A DNA stretch of 12,553 bases from contig JASBTC010000389.1 in the NCBI GenBank assembly GCA_030148625.1, forward strand, positions 1 through 12,553, in the 5' to 3' direction. The notes under the pieces are model-generated. The model searched no databases, was not told the origin of the DNA, and worked only from the letters and a program-made list of their open reading frames with translations. This stretch comes from Sphingobium sp. (GTDB taxonomy: Bacteria; Pseudomonadota; Alphaproteobacteria; Sphingomonadales; Sphingomonadaceae). This document shows, piece after piece, positions 1 to 8,022 of this stretch (position 1 is its first letter; every line of letters begins with the position of its first letter). A program made the position numbers and the translations under genes.

Positions 1-539
1 ACGGGCTTACCGCCTGCCGCCGGCTGCGCGCCGAGAGCGACGTGCCGATCCTGATGCTCACCGCACTGGGCGAGGAAACCGACCGCGTGGTGGGTCTCGA
101 GATGGGGGCCGATGACTACCTGGCCAAACCGTTCAGCCCGCGCGAGTTGCTGGCACGGGTCCGCGCGATCCTGCGGCGGGCCCACGGCACCCGGCCCGAG
201 GGCGGCACGCTGGCCGGGCGCCGGCTCGCCTTCGACCGCTGGCAGATCGACACCGACCGGCGGGTTCTGATCGCTGGCGACGGGGCCGAAACCGCGCTGA
301 CCACGGCCGAGTTCCGTCTGCTCACCGTCTTTCTGGAACGTCCCCGCTTCGTGCTGAGCCGCGCGCAGCTTCTCGATCTGACCAGCGGGCGGCAGGCGCA
401 GGTCTTCGACCGGGCCATCGACAACCAGATCAGCCGCCTGCGCCGCAAGGTCGAGCCCGATCACCGCAACCCGACATTGATCAAGACCGTCTGGGGCGGC
501 GGATATACGCTGGCCGCCGACGTGACCCGGCTGGGATGA
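1..539 (+). CDS. OmpR-family response regulator, 5' truncated by window edge
   Basis: DNA-binding half of a two-component pair. The frame is open from the first bases (GLTACRRLRAESDVP...), so the gene begins outside the window; the phosphoacceptor Asp, normally just before the DGL turn, is not visible. What is seen is the end of the receiver domain, with the conserved Thr in ILMLTALG, the GADDYLAKPF segment with its conserved Lys, then a winged-helix Trans_reg_C domain (TTAEFRLLTVFLERP, recognition-helix region DNQISRLRRKVE, and the C-terminal hairpin TVWGGGYTLA). About 178 residues are present of a usual 220-240. The stop overlaps the next start as ATGA, which suggests translational coupling with the kinase. 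Target genes cannot be told from the sequence. The family call is secure; the internal GTG at 42 is not the true start. Confidence 0.93.
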   Translation, partial: GLTACRRLRAESDVPILMLTALGEETDRVVGLEMGADDYLAKPFSPRELLARVRAILRRAHGTRPEGGTLAGRRLAFDRWQIDTDRRVLIAGDGAETALTTAEFRLLTVFLERPRFVLSRAQLLDLTSGRQAQVFDRAIDNQISRLRRKVEPDHRNPTLIKTVWGGGYTLAADVTRLG

Positions 540-1918
540 TGGCGGTGCTGAACAGGCTCTGGCCCCGCAACATGTCGGGCCAGATCGCGCTGGTGGTGGG
601 CATCGCCCTGCTCGTCGCGCAGGCGATCAATTTCGGGCTGCTGGTGCGCGCGCGCGATCGGCAGGAATTGATCCAGGTCGCGGCGCCCGCGATCGCGCGC
701 CTTGCCGATGCGATCGAACGCAATGCCGCCGGCACCCCGATGGTGCGCGAACGCGGACCCTGGATGTCGCGCCGCGGCGTCTTCGTCGAACAGAAGAGCC
801 GGGTGACGCCCGGCATGCCGGTTCGCGAGGATATCGCCGAGCGCGCGCGCGTCGCATTGCACGATCTGCGTGTCCCCGTGCTCCGGATCGAGGCGGCGCA
901 GGCCGATGGTTCCACCGTGCAGCTTCCCGGTCATGACCGCATCGCCCAGCTGCGCGACACGATCGATCCCGAGCGGCGCAGCAAGCGCCCTTATCTGATC
1001 GTCGCGGCGGAGGTGGAGCCGGGCCGGTGGATCAATCTGGTCACCCGCCTGCCGTCCCGCGATCCCCGGTTCCTCGGCTGGCTCTTCCTCCAGACCATGA
1101 TCCTCTATGGGGTGGTGCTGGCGGCGGTGCTCTGGAGCGTGCGCCGCGTGGCGCGCCCTTTGCGCGAGCTGACGGGCGCGGTCGAGGGCTTCCGCAGCGC
1201 GGAGAACAGCATCGCGGTGCCCGAAAGCGGCCCGTCCGACGTTCGCCGGCTGGTGGCGGCCTATAATGGCATGCGCACGCGCATTGCCGGGCTGCTCGAC
1301 GAGAAGGACAGGATGCTGGGCGCGATCGGCCATGATCTGCGTACGCCGCTGGCCTCGTTGCGCGTGCGGGCCGAGGGCATGGAGGACGAGGCCGAACGCG
1401 ACCGCATGGCCGCGACCATCGAGGAAATGAACCGGACGCTCGACGATATCCTGTCGCTGGCGCGGCTCGGCCGGCCGAGCGAGGCGGAGACGCGTGTCGA
1501 TCTGTCCGCCTTGCTCGATCAGGTGGTCGACGATTTCCAGGCGCTGGGTGCGGAGGTTTCGCTTGCCGACACGCCGCGCACCACCGTGACGATCCGACCG
1601 ACGCTCATCACCCGGGCATTGCGCAACCTGATCGACAATGCCGTCAAATATGGCGGCGTCGCCAAGGTCGATATCGTGTCCGAGGCAAAGGGCGTGGCGG
1701 TCACCATCGACGATGAAGGGCCGGGCATTCCCGAAGACAAGATCGAGGCGATGTTCGAGCCTTTCACCCGGCTCGAGCAGTCGCGCAGCCGCGAGACCGG
1801 TGGGACGGGCCTGGGGCTCGCGCTCGCCAAGGCGATCGCGCTTCAGCATGGCGGGCGGCTGACGCTCGAGAATCGTGCGGCGGGCGGCCTGCGCGCGACG
1901 CTCTGGCTGCCGAACTGA
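536..1918 (+). CDS. Membrane sensor histidine kinase (HAMP-HisKA-HATPase)
   Basis: Partner kinase of the upstream regulator, 460 residues, start overlapping its stop (ATGA). Two membrane segments are visible (about 15-37 and 179-201) enclosing a roughly 140-residue periplasmic region without a recognised sensor fold. A HAMP linker follows (about 202-254), then the HisKA helix with phosphoacceptor His266 in IGHDLRTPLASLR. The ATPase domain shows the N box (N364 and N368 in NLIDNAVKYG), G1 (DDEGPGIP, 392-399), F box (FEPF, 407-410) and G2 (GGTGLGLAL, 422-430). All catalytic motifs are intact, so an active EnvZ-like inner-membrane kinase is expected. The signal is unknown. The periplasmic part contains an Arg-rich, mixed-charge stretch (about 66-105). 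Confidence 0.95.
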   Translation: MMAVLNRLWPRNMSGQIALVVGIALLVAQAINFGLLVRARDRQELIQVAAPAIARLADAIERNAAGTPMVRERGPWMSRRGVFVEQKSRVTPGMPVREDIAERARVALHDLRVPVLRIEAAQADGSTVQLPGHDRIAQLRDTIDPERRSKRPYLIVAAEVEPGRWINLVTRLPSRDPRFLGWLFLQTMILYGVVLAAVLWSVRRVARPLRELTGAVEGFRSAENSIAVPESGPSDVRRLVAAYNGMRTRIAGLLDEKDRMLGAIGHDLRTPLASLRVRAEGMEDEAERDRMAATIEEMNRTLDDILSLARLGRPSEAETRVDLSALLDQVVDDFQALGAEVSLADTPRTTVTIRPTLITRALRNLIDNAVKYGGVAKVDIVSEAKGVAVTIDDEGPGIPEDKIEAMFEPFTRLEQSRSRETGGTGLGLALAKAIALQHGGRLTLENRAAGGLRATLWLPN

Positions 1919-1925
1919 GCGCATA

Positions 1926-1964
1926 TTTCATAGGCCAGGATGCTCCGGCCTTATGAAAGATTTT
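1926..1964 (+). terminator. Hairpin after the kinase gene, probable intrinsic terminator
   Basis: Eight bases after the kinase stop, arms at 1926-1936 (TTTCATAGGCC) and 1947-1958 (GGCCTTATGAAA) pair perfectly apart from one extra T. The inner bases GGA (1938-1940) and TCC (1944-1946) can lengthen the stem. A short T run (1961-1964) follows two bases after the stem. The position between two operons fits a terminator; the short T tract makes efficiency uncertain. It could instead be an operator for the gene starting at 1990. Confidence 0.5.
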
Positions 1965-1989
1965 ACCACTTTTCCCTAGAGACCGGGGC

Positions 1990-3279
1990 ATGAACGCTCA
2001 TGCCATGATCGTCGCCGAAGCCGCGCCGGATGTCCGCCCGCGTTCCGCGGTCAGCACGGGCGTCGGGCTTGTCGGTCTTGCCGGTCTCTTCGGCTGGATC
2101 TTCGTCGCCCGCCATTTCGGCATGGACGGACCATTGTCCGCCCTGACCGGCGTCGTCTGTTGCGGTCTGCCGATGGTCCTGTGGTCGCTGCTCGTCGACA
2201 AGGTCCATCGCAACCCGTCGACCGGCATCGACTGGTCGATGACCCCGCGTCCGATCAAGGACAGCATCGACATCAGCCTGGTCAAGATTGCCGGCCTCTG
2301 GGCAACATGGGGCGCGATCGCCGTCGTCTATTGCGTCGGCCGCTGGTATTGGAGCGGCAGCTATCTCTTCGCGATGGAAGTGCTCATCACCCTCGCGCCG
2401 ATCCTCGCCATCGTCTCGATTCCCTATGTGATCTGGATCGACCGGCGCCTGGTCGAGCCGCGCGATGGCGCATATGCCTTCGGCCAGTTCCTGATCGGCC
2501 AGGGCGTGGCGGATCGCACCATCCTCCACGATCATTTCCGGGCCTGGGCGGTCAAGGGCTTCTTCTCCGCCTTCATGATCTCGATCGTTCCCGGCGGGTT
2601 CGGCGACCTCGTCCGCGAGCCGCTGGCCGCGATGATCGCAAGCCCGGTCATGCTGGTCGGCTGGCTGATCACCGCCATGTTCGTCGTCGACATCGCCTTT
2701 GCCACCGTCGGTTACGTGCTGACGATGAAGCCGCTCGATTCGCATATCCGATCGGCCAATCCCTATGCCGCGGGCTGGATGGCGGCGCTGATCTGCTATC
2801 CGCCCTTCATCATGATGGGTGACGGCGGCCCGCTCGACTATCATCCGGGCACCGGCGAATGGTCGGACTGGCTGGCCAGCTATCCCGCGGTCGTCATCGT
2901 GTTCGGCGCCGTGCTCGTCCTGCTCACCGCCATCTATGCCTGGGCGACGGTGGCGTTCGGCCTCCGTTTCTCCAACCTCACGCATCGCGGCATCATGACC
3001 CACGGCCCCTATGCCTGGACCAAGCATCCCGCCTATCTGGCGAAGAACGCATTCTGGTGGCTGTCGACGCTGCCTTTTCTCGCCACCACCGGCAATCCGA
3101 TCGACGCGGTCCGCAACACCCTGCTGATGGCGGCGGTCAGCGGCGTCTATTACTGGCGCGCGCGCACCGAAGAGAAGCATCTCGGCGCCGATCCCGCCTA
3201 TCGCGCCTACGCCGAATGGATGGATCGCAATGCGCCGATCCCGCGCCTGATCCGCCGCATCACCGGAGCCTCGACTTGA
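1990..3279 (+). CDS. Polytopic membrane protein with C-terminal isoprenylcysteine methyltransferase-like domain
   Basis: 429 residues with about eight hydrophobic segments (near 24-41, 51-70, 101-118, 128-150, 190-203, 218-243, 261-276, 297-325, then 352-366 and 376-389). The last third looks like the ICMT / phospholipid-methyltransferase membrane fold: GPYAWTKHPAYL at 339-350 matches the GPY..xHPxYL signature, and RTEEKHLGADPAYRAYAEW at 392-410 matches the EE..L....Y..Y tail that binds S-adenosylmethionine. Members of this family methylate isoprenylcysteine carboxylates or lipid head groups; the substrate here is unknown. The protein is about twice the length of typical bacterial ICMT-like proteins because of a roughly 290-residue membrane N-terminal part that I do not recognise. 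The stop overlaps the start of the next gene by four bases. The start ATG follows GAGACCGGGGC. Confidence 0.75.
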   Translation: MNAHAMIVAEAAPDVRPRSAVSTGVGLVGLAGLFGWIFVARHFGMDGPLSALTGVVCCGLPMVLWSLLVDKVHRNPSTGIDWSMTPRPIKDSIDISLVKIAGLWATWGAIAVVYCVGRWYWSGSYLFAMEVLITLAPILAIVSIPYVIWIDRRLVEPRDGAYAFGQFLIGQGVADRTILHDHFRAWAVKGFFSAFMISIVPGGFGDLVREPLAAMIASPVMLVGWLITAMFVVDIAFATVGYVLTMKPLDSHIRSANPYAAGWMAALICYPPFIMMGDGGPLDYHPGTGEWSDWLASYPAVVIVFGAVLVLLTAIYAWATVAFGLRFSNLTHRGIMTHGPYAWTKHPAYLAKNAFWWLSTLPFLATTGNPIDAVRNTLLMAAVSGVYYWRARTEEKHLGADPAYRAYAEWMDRNAPIPRLIRRITGAST

Positions 3280-3863
3280 ACCGGATTGGGCGCCGCTATG
3301 TCGTGCCCTTGATGATCTCGCTCGGCATCACCGCACTCACCATCGCGGGCACGGCGGCGGGACTGTCCTGGCTTGCCCAAAAACCCACCGGGAACCAGGA
3401 AGCGGCCGAACGGCGCGCCGAGGCGGAGGCCGCCAGCAAGCGGGCCGCTATCATCGATGCGCCCCGCGCCGCGGTGGCGGCGCAGCCGGCGCCGGACGGT
3501 GGAACCGGTATTGCGGCGCCCAGGGTCGAAGCCGCGCCGCGAATGCCGCGGGTCGTGGCGGGGCCGGTGCCGCCGATCGATCCGGCCGCCGCGGCGCGGG
3601 TCGCCAGCTTTTCGTGCAGCGGCAGATTGAGCGCCGGTCGCGCGCTGGTCTGCTCCGATATCGGCCTGGCGATCTCCGACTATAATCTCACGCTGCTCTA
3701 CGATTCGGTGCTGGCGACGCATGCCGGCCGGGCCGGGCTGCGGCGTTCGCAGGATCAGTGGAGGGCCGGGCTCGATCGCATCGGCAACGACAGGCAACGG
3801 GTCGCCGACCATTACCGACGCCGTTTCGATGAACTTTCGAGGCTCCAGGCCGGCCTGCGCTGA
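3276..3863 (+). CDS. Single-pass envelope protein with LprI-like (DUF1311) domain
   Basis: 195 residues. I chose the TTG at 3276, which overlaps the previous stop as TTGA and has GGAG eight bases upstream; an in-frame ATG at 3312 is an alternative but would cut into the membrane segment. Residues 2-9 are basic, 11-33 form one membrane helix, 35-110 are an Ala/Pro/Arg-rich linker with a short charged helix, and 112-192 resemble the lysozyme-inhibitor LprI N-terminal domain: a Cys pair (C114, C126) in FSCSGRLSAGRALVCSD, then a helical region with SQDQW. In that family the domain is exported and often of unknown partner; a role in the periplasm facing the cell wall is inference. It is probably co-translated with the ICMT-like protein. 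The domain assignment is moderate because only the Cys spacing and helix pattern support it. Confidence 0.72.
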   Translation: MNRIGRRYVVPLMISLGITALTIAGTAAGLSWLAQKPTGNQEAAERRAEAEAASKRAAIIDAPRAAVAAQPAPDGGTGIAAPRVEAAPRMPRVVAGPVPPIDPAAAARVASFSCSGRLSAGRALVCSDIGLAISDYNLTLLYDSVLATHAGRAGLRRSQDQWRAGLDRIGNDRQRVADHYRRRFDELSRLQAGLR

Positions 3864-3921
3864 TCGGTGAACCGGATCGACTCCGCATTCCCTGGTTTAC
3901 CACGGTTCCCGAGCCGGCGGC

Positions 3922-6576
3922 CTATCCCGCGGCCAATCGCTTCACGACAAGTTTCTGAGAGGTGAGCGCATCGACGTCGATGTGACGGTCGAACGCCACG
4001 CCCATCCGTTGGCCTTGCGACCAGCGCACCGTCGCCGCCATCTTGCCGCCATCGCCGAAATCGATCGCGACCACGCTGTCGACCGGCATCGGGCGATCGA
4101 TGTCGATCTGTGCGCCCGATGACGAGATGTTGCGGATGCGCGCCGGGATCGAGCGCGATTCATAGTGGAGCAGCGCCGTACGCAGCATGAGGATACGCGG
4201 CGCGCGGCTGTGATCATAGCCGTCCGTGGTCAAGACGCGGGACGGGCTGGCAATCGTCTCGGCCGCCTCCCGCGCGGACATGGGCTTGCCGAAGATATAG
4301 CCCTGGATATGCGAGCAGCCGAGCGAGCGGATCAGTTCGAGTTCGTCCCTGGTCTCCGCACCCTCGGCGGTGGTGTCCATGCCGAGCCCTTCGGCGAGCG
4401 AGACGATCGCGCCGATGATCGCCGCGTTGCGATTGCCGGGCACCGCCGCACCCTCGACGAACGAGCGGTCGATCTTGATCTTGTCGAAGGGCGCCTTGCG
4501 CAGATAGCTGAGCGAGGAATAGCCGGTGCCGAAATCGTCGAGCGCCAGCCGCACGCCGAGCGCCTTGAGGCTGGCGAACATCGCGTCGGTATCGAGCCCT
4601 TCGTTCAGGAAGACGCTTTCGGTGATCTCAAGTTCGAGCTGTGCGGGATCGAGCTGCGATGCGGCGAGCGCGCTCAGCACCACGCCGGGAAAGGCGGGGT
4701 TCGCGAATTGCACCGACGACACGTTCACCGCGACGCGGACATGCGACGGCCATTGCGCGGCTTCCATGCAGGCGGTGCGCAGCACCCATTCGCCGATCGC
4801 CTGGATCAGGCCGATCTCTTCGGCGATGGGCACGAACAGCTCGGGCGAGATCGGCCCGCGCGTCGGGTGATGCCAGCGCAGCAACGCCTCGAAACCGACG
4901 ATCGATTCGGCGGCGGCGCAGACCACGGGCTGATAGGCCAGGTGCAGCGCATCGGTCGCGAGCGCATGGCGCAGATCGGTCTCGATCATGCGGCGTTCCT
5001 GGGCATTGGCATGCATCGACTGTTCGTAGAAGCGCAGAGCGCCACGCCCGGCCGCCTTGGCGGCGTAGAGTGCGAGATCGGCGTTGCGCATCAGCGCGTC
5101 GGCGGTCGCGCCGTCCTGCGGCCCGATCGCGATGCCGATCGAGGCGCCGATCGAGATATGCGACCCTTCGACCATATAGGGTTCGGAGAGATGGCGGATG
5201 ACCTCGGCGGCCAGCGCCTCGATCCTGGACATCGCCGGCGCGACGGGAAGCACCACGGTGAATTCGTCGCCGCCCAGCCGGCCGACGCGGCCGACATCGC
5301 CGATCACCGCCTCGAGCCGCTTGGACACCAGTTTGAGCAACGCATCGCCCACGGGATGGCCGAGCGTGTCGTTGACGCTCTTGAACCGGTCCAGGTCGAG
5401 CATCATCAGCGCACATGGCGCCGGATTGATGCGCGCATTGCCCAGCGACTGTTCCAGCGTCTGGAACATCAGCGCGCGATTGGGCAGGCCGGTCAGCGAA
5501 TCGAAGCGGGCGAGCCGGCTGATCTCAGCTTCGGATTTGCGTTTTTCGGTATAGTCATTGCCGCTGCCGCGAAAGCCGCGAAACTGCCCGAGCGCATCGA
5601 TGACGGGGCGTCCGGTCACCGACAGCCAGCGCCCTTCGCCAGGTGCCGCCGCGCGTACGGGAAGCTCGGAAAAACCGAGCCGGCTGGTGAGATAGAATCC
5701 GATCGTCCGCTCGACATGCGGCGATGCGAGATCGTCGTCGCCGCCATTGACGATCAGGCTCGCCATTGGCTGGCCGATCAGGTCCGCGGGCTGCTTGCCG
5801 AAATACTCGGCGAGCTTGGGCGACGCATAGGTCAGCTGGCCGTGACGGTCGGTCTCCCAGAACCAGACGCGCCCATTCTCCTCGAACATCGCGATCAGCG
5901 CGCTGGCCTTTGATGCGTCATTGCGCGCGCGGGCGCGCTTGCCGATCTCCGCCTGATCCGCGCGCACGAACGCGATCAGGACCGGCACGAAGATGCTGGC
6001 GAACAATGCGCTGACCGACAGATAGGCGGTATCGCCGCTCGTCATCAGCATCGCGCCGATAAAGCCCGCTACAACGGCGATGACGAGACCGGGCAGCGAA
6101 GAGAAGGCGACGATCGGCGCCAGCGCCGCGACCGCGGTCACCCCGCACAGCGTCTCGCCGAGGCGGGATCCGTCGCTCAGGTCGAACGTGAACACAGCGC
6201 CGAGCGCGATGCCGATCAATGCGGCGAAAATGGTGAGGATCCGGACGCGGCGCGAGGGGGCGAGGCGCTTGCCCCGTGCCGAGCCGACGACACCGAATGC
6301 GGCGGGTGCGAGCAGGACGGGCAGCACCGCGAACAGCGCGTGGCTGGCCGTATCGGCGTTCCCGAAGCCAAGGCGGAGCGTGGCTTGAAGCGCGCCCGTT
6401 GCCAGATAGATCGTCGCCAGCGCAGGGAACAGGCGGAGCGTTCGGCGGACGGCCGCCTGAATCTGCGCGGCTGCGCCCTCGTCACCCTCGACCAGACCCA
6501 TCACCACGAGCGTCGCGGCGGGAAGGTCAGCCTCGCTGCCTCCAAACGCCCGCCTTGCTCGATTTGTGATTGTCAT
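3922..6576 (-). CDS. Membrane PAS-GGDEF-EAL-PilZ cyclic-di-GMP protein
   Basis: 884 residues that combine making, breaking and binding cyclic di-GMP. Residues 45-205 hold about six membrane helices (a MASE-like sensor region of unrecognised type). A PAS domain follows (about 225-345, VWFWETDRHGQLTYASPKLAEYFG). The GGDEF domain has the intact RLGGDEF at 433-439, so diguanylate cyclase activity is possible; the inhibitory RxxD site is absent (GDVG in its place). The EAL domain keeps E563 (FEALLRW), N618, E650 (ELEITES), D680/D681 (DDFGTGYSSL), K701 and E738 (TAEGAET), so phosphodiesterase activity is likely. The C-terminal 790-875 region looks like PilZ: NISSSG at 816-821 fits (D/N)xSxxG, with an Arg cluster (R791, R794, R799) where RxxxR is expected. 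It lies downstream of gshA by 63 bases in the same direction. Net activity cannot be predicted. Confidence 0.93.
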   Translation of the reverse strand: MTITNRARRAFGGSEADLPAATLVVMGLVEGDEGAAAQIQAAVRRTLRLFPALATIYLATGALQATLRLGFGNADTASHALFAVLPVLLAPAAFGVVGSARGKRLAPSRRVRILTIFAALIGIALGAVFTFDLSDGSRLGETLCGVTAVAALAPIVAFSSLPGLVIAVVAGFIGAMLMTSGDTAYLSVSALFASIFVPVLIAFVRADQAEIGKRARARNDASKASALIAMFEENGRVWFWETDRHGQLTYASPKLAEYFGKQPADLIGQPMASLIVNGGDDDLASPHVERTIGFYLTSRLGFSELPVRAAAPGEGRWLSVTGRPVIDALGQFRGFRGSGNDYTEKRKSEAEISRLARFDSLTGLPNRALMFQTLEQSLGNARINPAPCALMMLDLDRFKSVNDTLGHPVGDALLKLVSKRLEAVIGDVGRVGRLGGDEFTVVLPVAPAMSRIEALAAEVIRHLSEPYMVEGSHISIGASIGIAIGPQDGATADALMRNADLALYAAKAAGRGALRFYEQSMHANAQERRMIETDLRHALATDALHLAYQPVVCAAAESIVGFEALLRWHHPTRGPISPELFVPIAEEIGLIQAIGEWVLRTACMEAAQWPSHVRVAVNVSSVQFANPAFPGVVLSALAASQLDPAQLELEITESVFLNEGLDTDAMFASLKALGVRLALDDFGTGYSSLSYLRKAPFDKIKIDRSFVEGAAVPGNRNAAIIGAIVSLAEGLGMDTTAEGAETRDELELIRSLGCSHIQGYIFGKPMSAREAAETIASPSRVLTTDGYDHSRAPRILMLRTALLHYESRSIPARIRNISSSGAQIDIDRPMPVDSVVAIDFGDGGKMAATVRWSQGQRMGVAFDRHIDVDALTSQKLVVKRLAAG

Positions 6577-6579
6577 CGG

Positions 6580-6599
6580 TGCCCCACGTGATCGGGGCA
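6580..6599 (-). promoter_or_regulatory. Stem-loop in the leader of the GGDEF-EAL-PilZ gene
   Basis: A 6-bp perfect inverted repeat (TGCCCC / GGGGCA, 8-base loop) ends three bases before the start codon. On the minus strand the only purine-rich ribosome-binding-like stretch (GTGGGG) lies within it, so the hairpin could hide the start region or act as an operator. This is inferred from position only. Confidence 0.35.
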
Positions 6600-6616
6600 G
6601 CTAGGCAGCAAGCCGT

Positions 6617-6630
6617 TTAACCTTTGTTAA
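6617..6630. promoter_or_regulatory. CtrA-like dyad TTAACCTTTGTTAA
   Basis: Two TTAA half-sites separated by six bases, 41-54 bases upstream of the cyclic-di-GMP gene and in the otherwise GC-rich gap after gshA. The alphaproteobacterial cell-cycle regulator CtrA prefers TTAA-N7-TTAA and the half-site TTAACC, so this is near but not exact (spacer one short). It could also be an AT-rich promoter element. Confidence 0.35.
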
Positions 6631-6639
6631 GGCGACGGC

Positions 6640-8013
6640 CTAGAAACTCATTTCTTCATAGATTTTCGTGATGTCGCCGCCCCAGACACCGTGGAACCGG
6701 TCGAGAAGCGCCTGAGCGGGCACAATGCGCGAGGCGGCGATTTCCCGCAGCGGATCGATGAAGCCGCTTTCATTGTCGCCCGAACTGTTGAGCCGTGCCC
6801 GTGCGGTCAGGCCGGCGCTGGCGATCTCGACGATCTCCGGTGCGATGTCGCCGAGCGTGCGCCCGCCGGGGATCGGGGCGTCGAGGCCGAGCCTGGGCAC
6901 CGCGTTGCGCAGATCCTCGCGCTCCTCCATCGTCCAATGCTTGACCACGTCCCACGCGGCGTCGAGCGCGGTGCCGTCATAGAGCAGGCCGACCCACAAG
7001 GCCGGCAACGCGCAGATCCGGTTCCACGGTCCGCCGTCGGCGCCGCGCATCTCGAGAAAACTCTTCATCCGCACTTCGGGGAAAGCGGTGGAGAGATGGT
7101 CGGCCCAGTCGGATTCGGTCGGCTTCTCGCCCGGCAGCGCCGGCAGGCGGCCATCGAGGAAATCGCGGAAGCTCTGGCCCGCGGCATCGATATATTTGCC
7201 GTCGCGATAGACGAAGTACATCGGCACATCGAGCGCATAGTCGGCGTAGCGTTCGTAGCCGAAGCCATCCTCGAACACGAAGGGCAGCATGCCCGTGCGG
7301 TGCGGATCGGTGTCGGACCAGATATGGCTGCGATAGGACAGGAAGCCGTTGGGCTTGCCCTCCGTGAAGGGCGAATTGGCGAAGAGCGCGGTGGCGAGCG
7401 GCTGGAGCGCCAGGCCGACGCGGAACTTCTTCGCCATATCGTCTTCGGACGCATAGTCCAGATTGACCTGGATGGTGCAGGTGCGCAGCATCATGTCGAG
7501 CCCGAGCGAGCCCACGCGCGGCATATGGCGCAGCATGATCTCGTACCGGCCCTTGGGCATGACCGGCAGTTCGTCGCGCCTTTTGTCGGGCCAGAAGCCC
7601 ATGCCGAGAATGCCGAAGCCCAGTCGGTCGCCGACTTCCTTCACCTGCGCCAGATGGCGGCCGGTCTCGGCACAGGTCTGGTGGAGATTTTCGAGCGGCG
7701 CGCCCGATAGTTCGAGCTGCCCGGCAGGTTCGAGGCTGACATTGCCGTCCGGCCCGGCGAGCGCGATGACGTGCCCGCCTTCGTAGATCGGTTCCCAGCC
7801 GAATTTGGTGAGCGCGAGCAGCAGCGCGTGGATGCCGCCGGGTTCGGCATAGCTCGGCGCGCGATGATCGGCGTTCCAATAGACGAATTTCTCGTGCTCG
7901 GTGCCGATGCGCCAGCGCTCCGCCGGCTTCTCGCCCTTGGCGAATGCGGAAATGAGCTGCGACCGGTTTTCGATGACCGGATCGTTGCCATTTGAAACCG
8001 TCTTTGTGCTCAT
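6640..8013 (-). CDS. gshA: Glutamate-cysteine ligase
   Basis: Cytosolic ATP-dependent enzyme (EC 6.3.2.2) joining L-glutamate to L-cysteine, the first and usually limiting step of glutathione synthesis. The 457 residues fit the plant/alphaproteobacterial class (GCS2 superfamily), not the gammaproteobacterial class, in length and motifs. Seen are RIGTEHEKF (35-43), GNVSLEPAGQLELSG (90-104, substrate loop with acidic ligands), RTCTIQVNLDY (177-187) and FPEVRMKSFLEMRGADGGPW (311-330, nucleotide-binding region). Cys114, Cys179 and Cys334 are present; plant homologues use disulfides for redox control, but whether these positions correspond is unknown. The ATG at 8013 fits the usual N-terminus of the family, but its own ribosome-binding site is weak (GAGCCGCGCA before ATG). 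It lies between rsmE upstream and the cyclic-di-GMP gene downstream on the same strand. The glutathione synthetase gene is not in the window. Confidence 0.95.
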   Translation of the reverse strand: MSTKTVSNGNDPVIENRSQLISAFAKGEKPAERWRIGTEHEKFVYWNADHRAPSYAEPGGIHALLLALTKFGWEPIYEGGHVIALAGPDGNVSLEPAGQLELSGAPLENLHQTCAETGRHLAQVKEVGDRLGFGILGMGFWPDKRRDELPVMPKGRYEIMLRHMPRVGSLGLDMMLRTCTIQVNLDYASEDDMAKKFRVGLALQPLATALFANSPFTEGKPNGFLSYRSHIWSDTDPHRTGMLPFVFEDGFGYERYADYALDVPMYFVYRDGKYIDAAGQSFRDFLDGRLPALPGEKPTESDWADHLSTAFPEVRMKSFLEMRGADGGPWNRICALPALWVGLLYDGTALDAAWDVVKHWTMEEREDLRNAVPRLGLDAPIPGGRTLGDIAPEIVEIASAGLTARARLNSSGDNESGFIDPLREIAASRIVPAQALLDRFHGVWGGDITKIYEEMSF

Positions 8014-8022
8014 TGCGCGGCT

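Noticed and set aside
461..1924. Long open frame on the minus strand opposite the histidine kinase
   Set aside because: It mirrors the codon bias of the kinase gene, is rich in Arg/His/Asp typical of antisense frames in GC-rich DNA, and has no recognisable domain.
1963..3180. 405-codon minus-strand frame opposite the ICMT-like gene
   Set aside because: Hydrophilic Asp/Arg/His-rich sequence without domains; the plus-strand frame shows clear membrane helices and an ICMT signature.
2859..3275. Upstream extension of the LprI-like gene
   Set aside because: The open frame lies inside the ICMT-like gene in another frame and is Arg/His-rich; the TTG at 3276 has a ribosome-binding site and places the membrane anchor at the N-terminus.
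4165..5913. 582-codon plus-strand frame opposite the GGDEF-EAL gene
   Set aside because: The minus strand carries intact GGDEF, EAL and PilZ motifs; this frame is an antisense shadow.
6691..7710. 339-codon plus-strand frame opposite gshA
   Set aside because: Shadow of gshA codon usage, no motifs.
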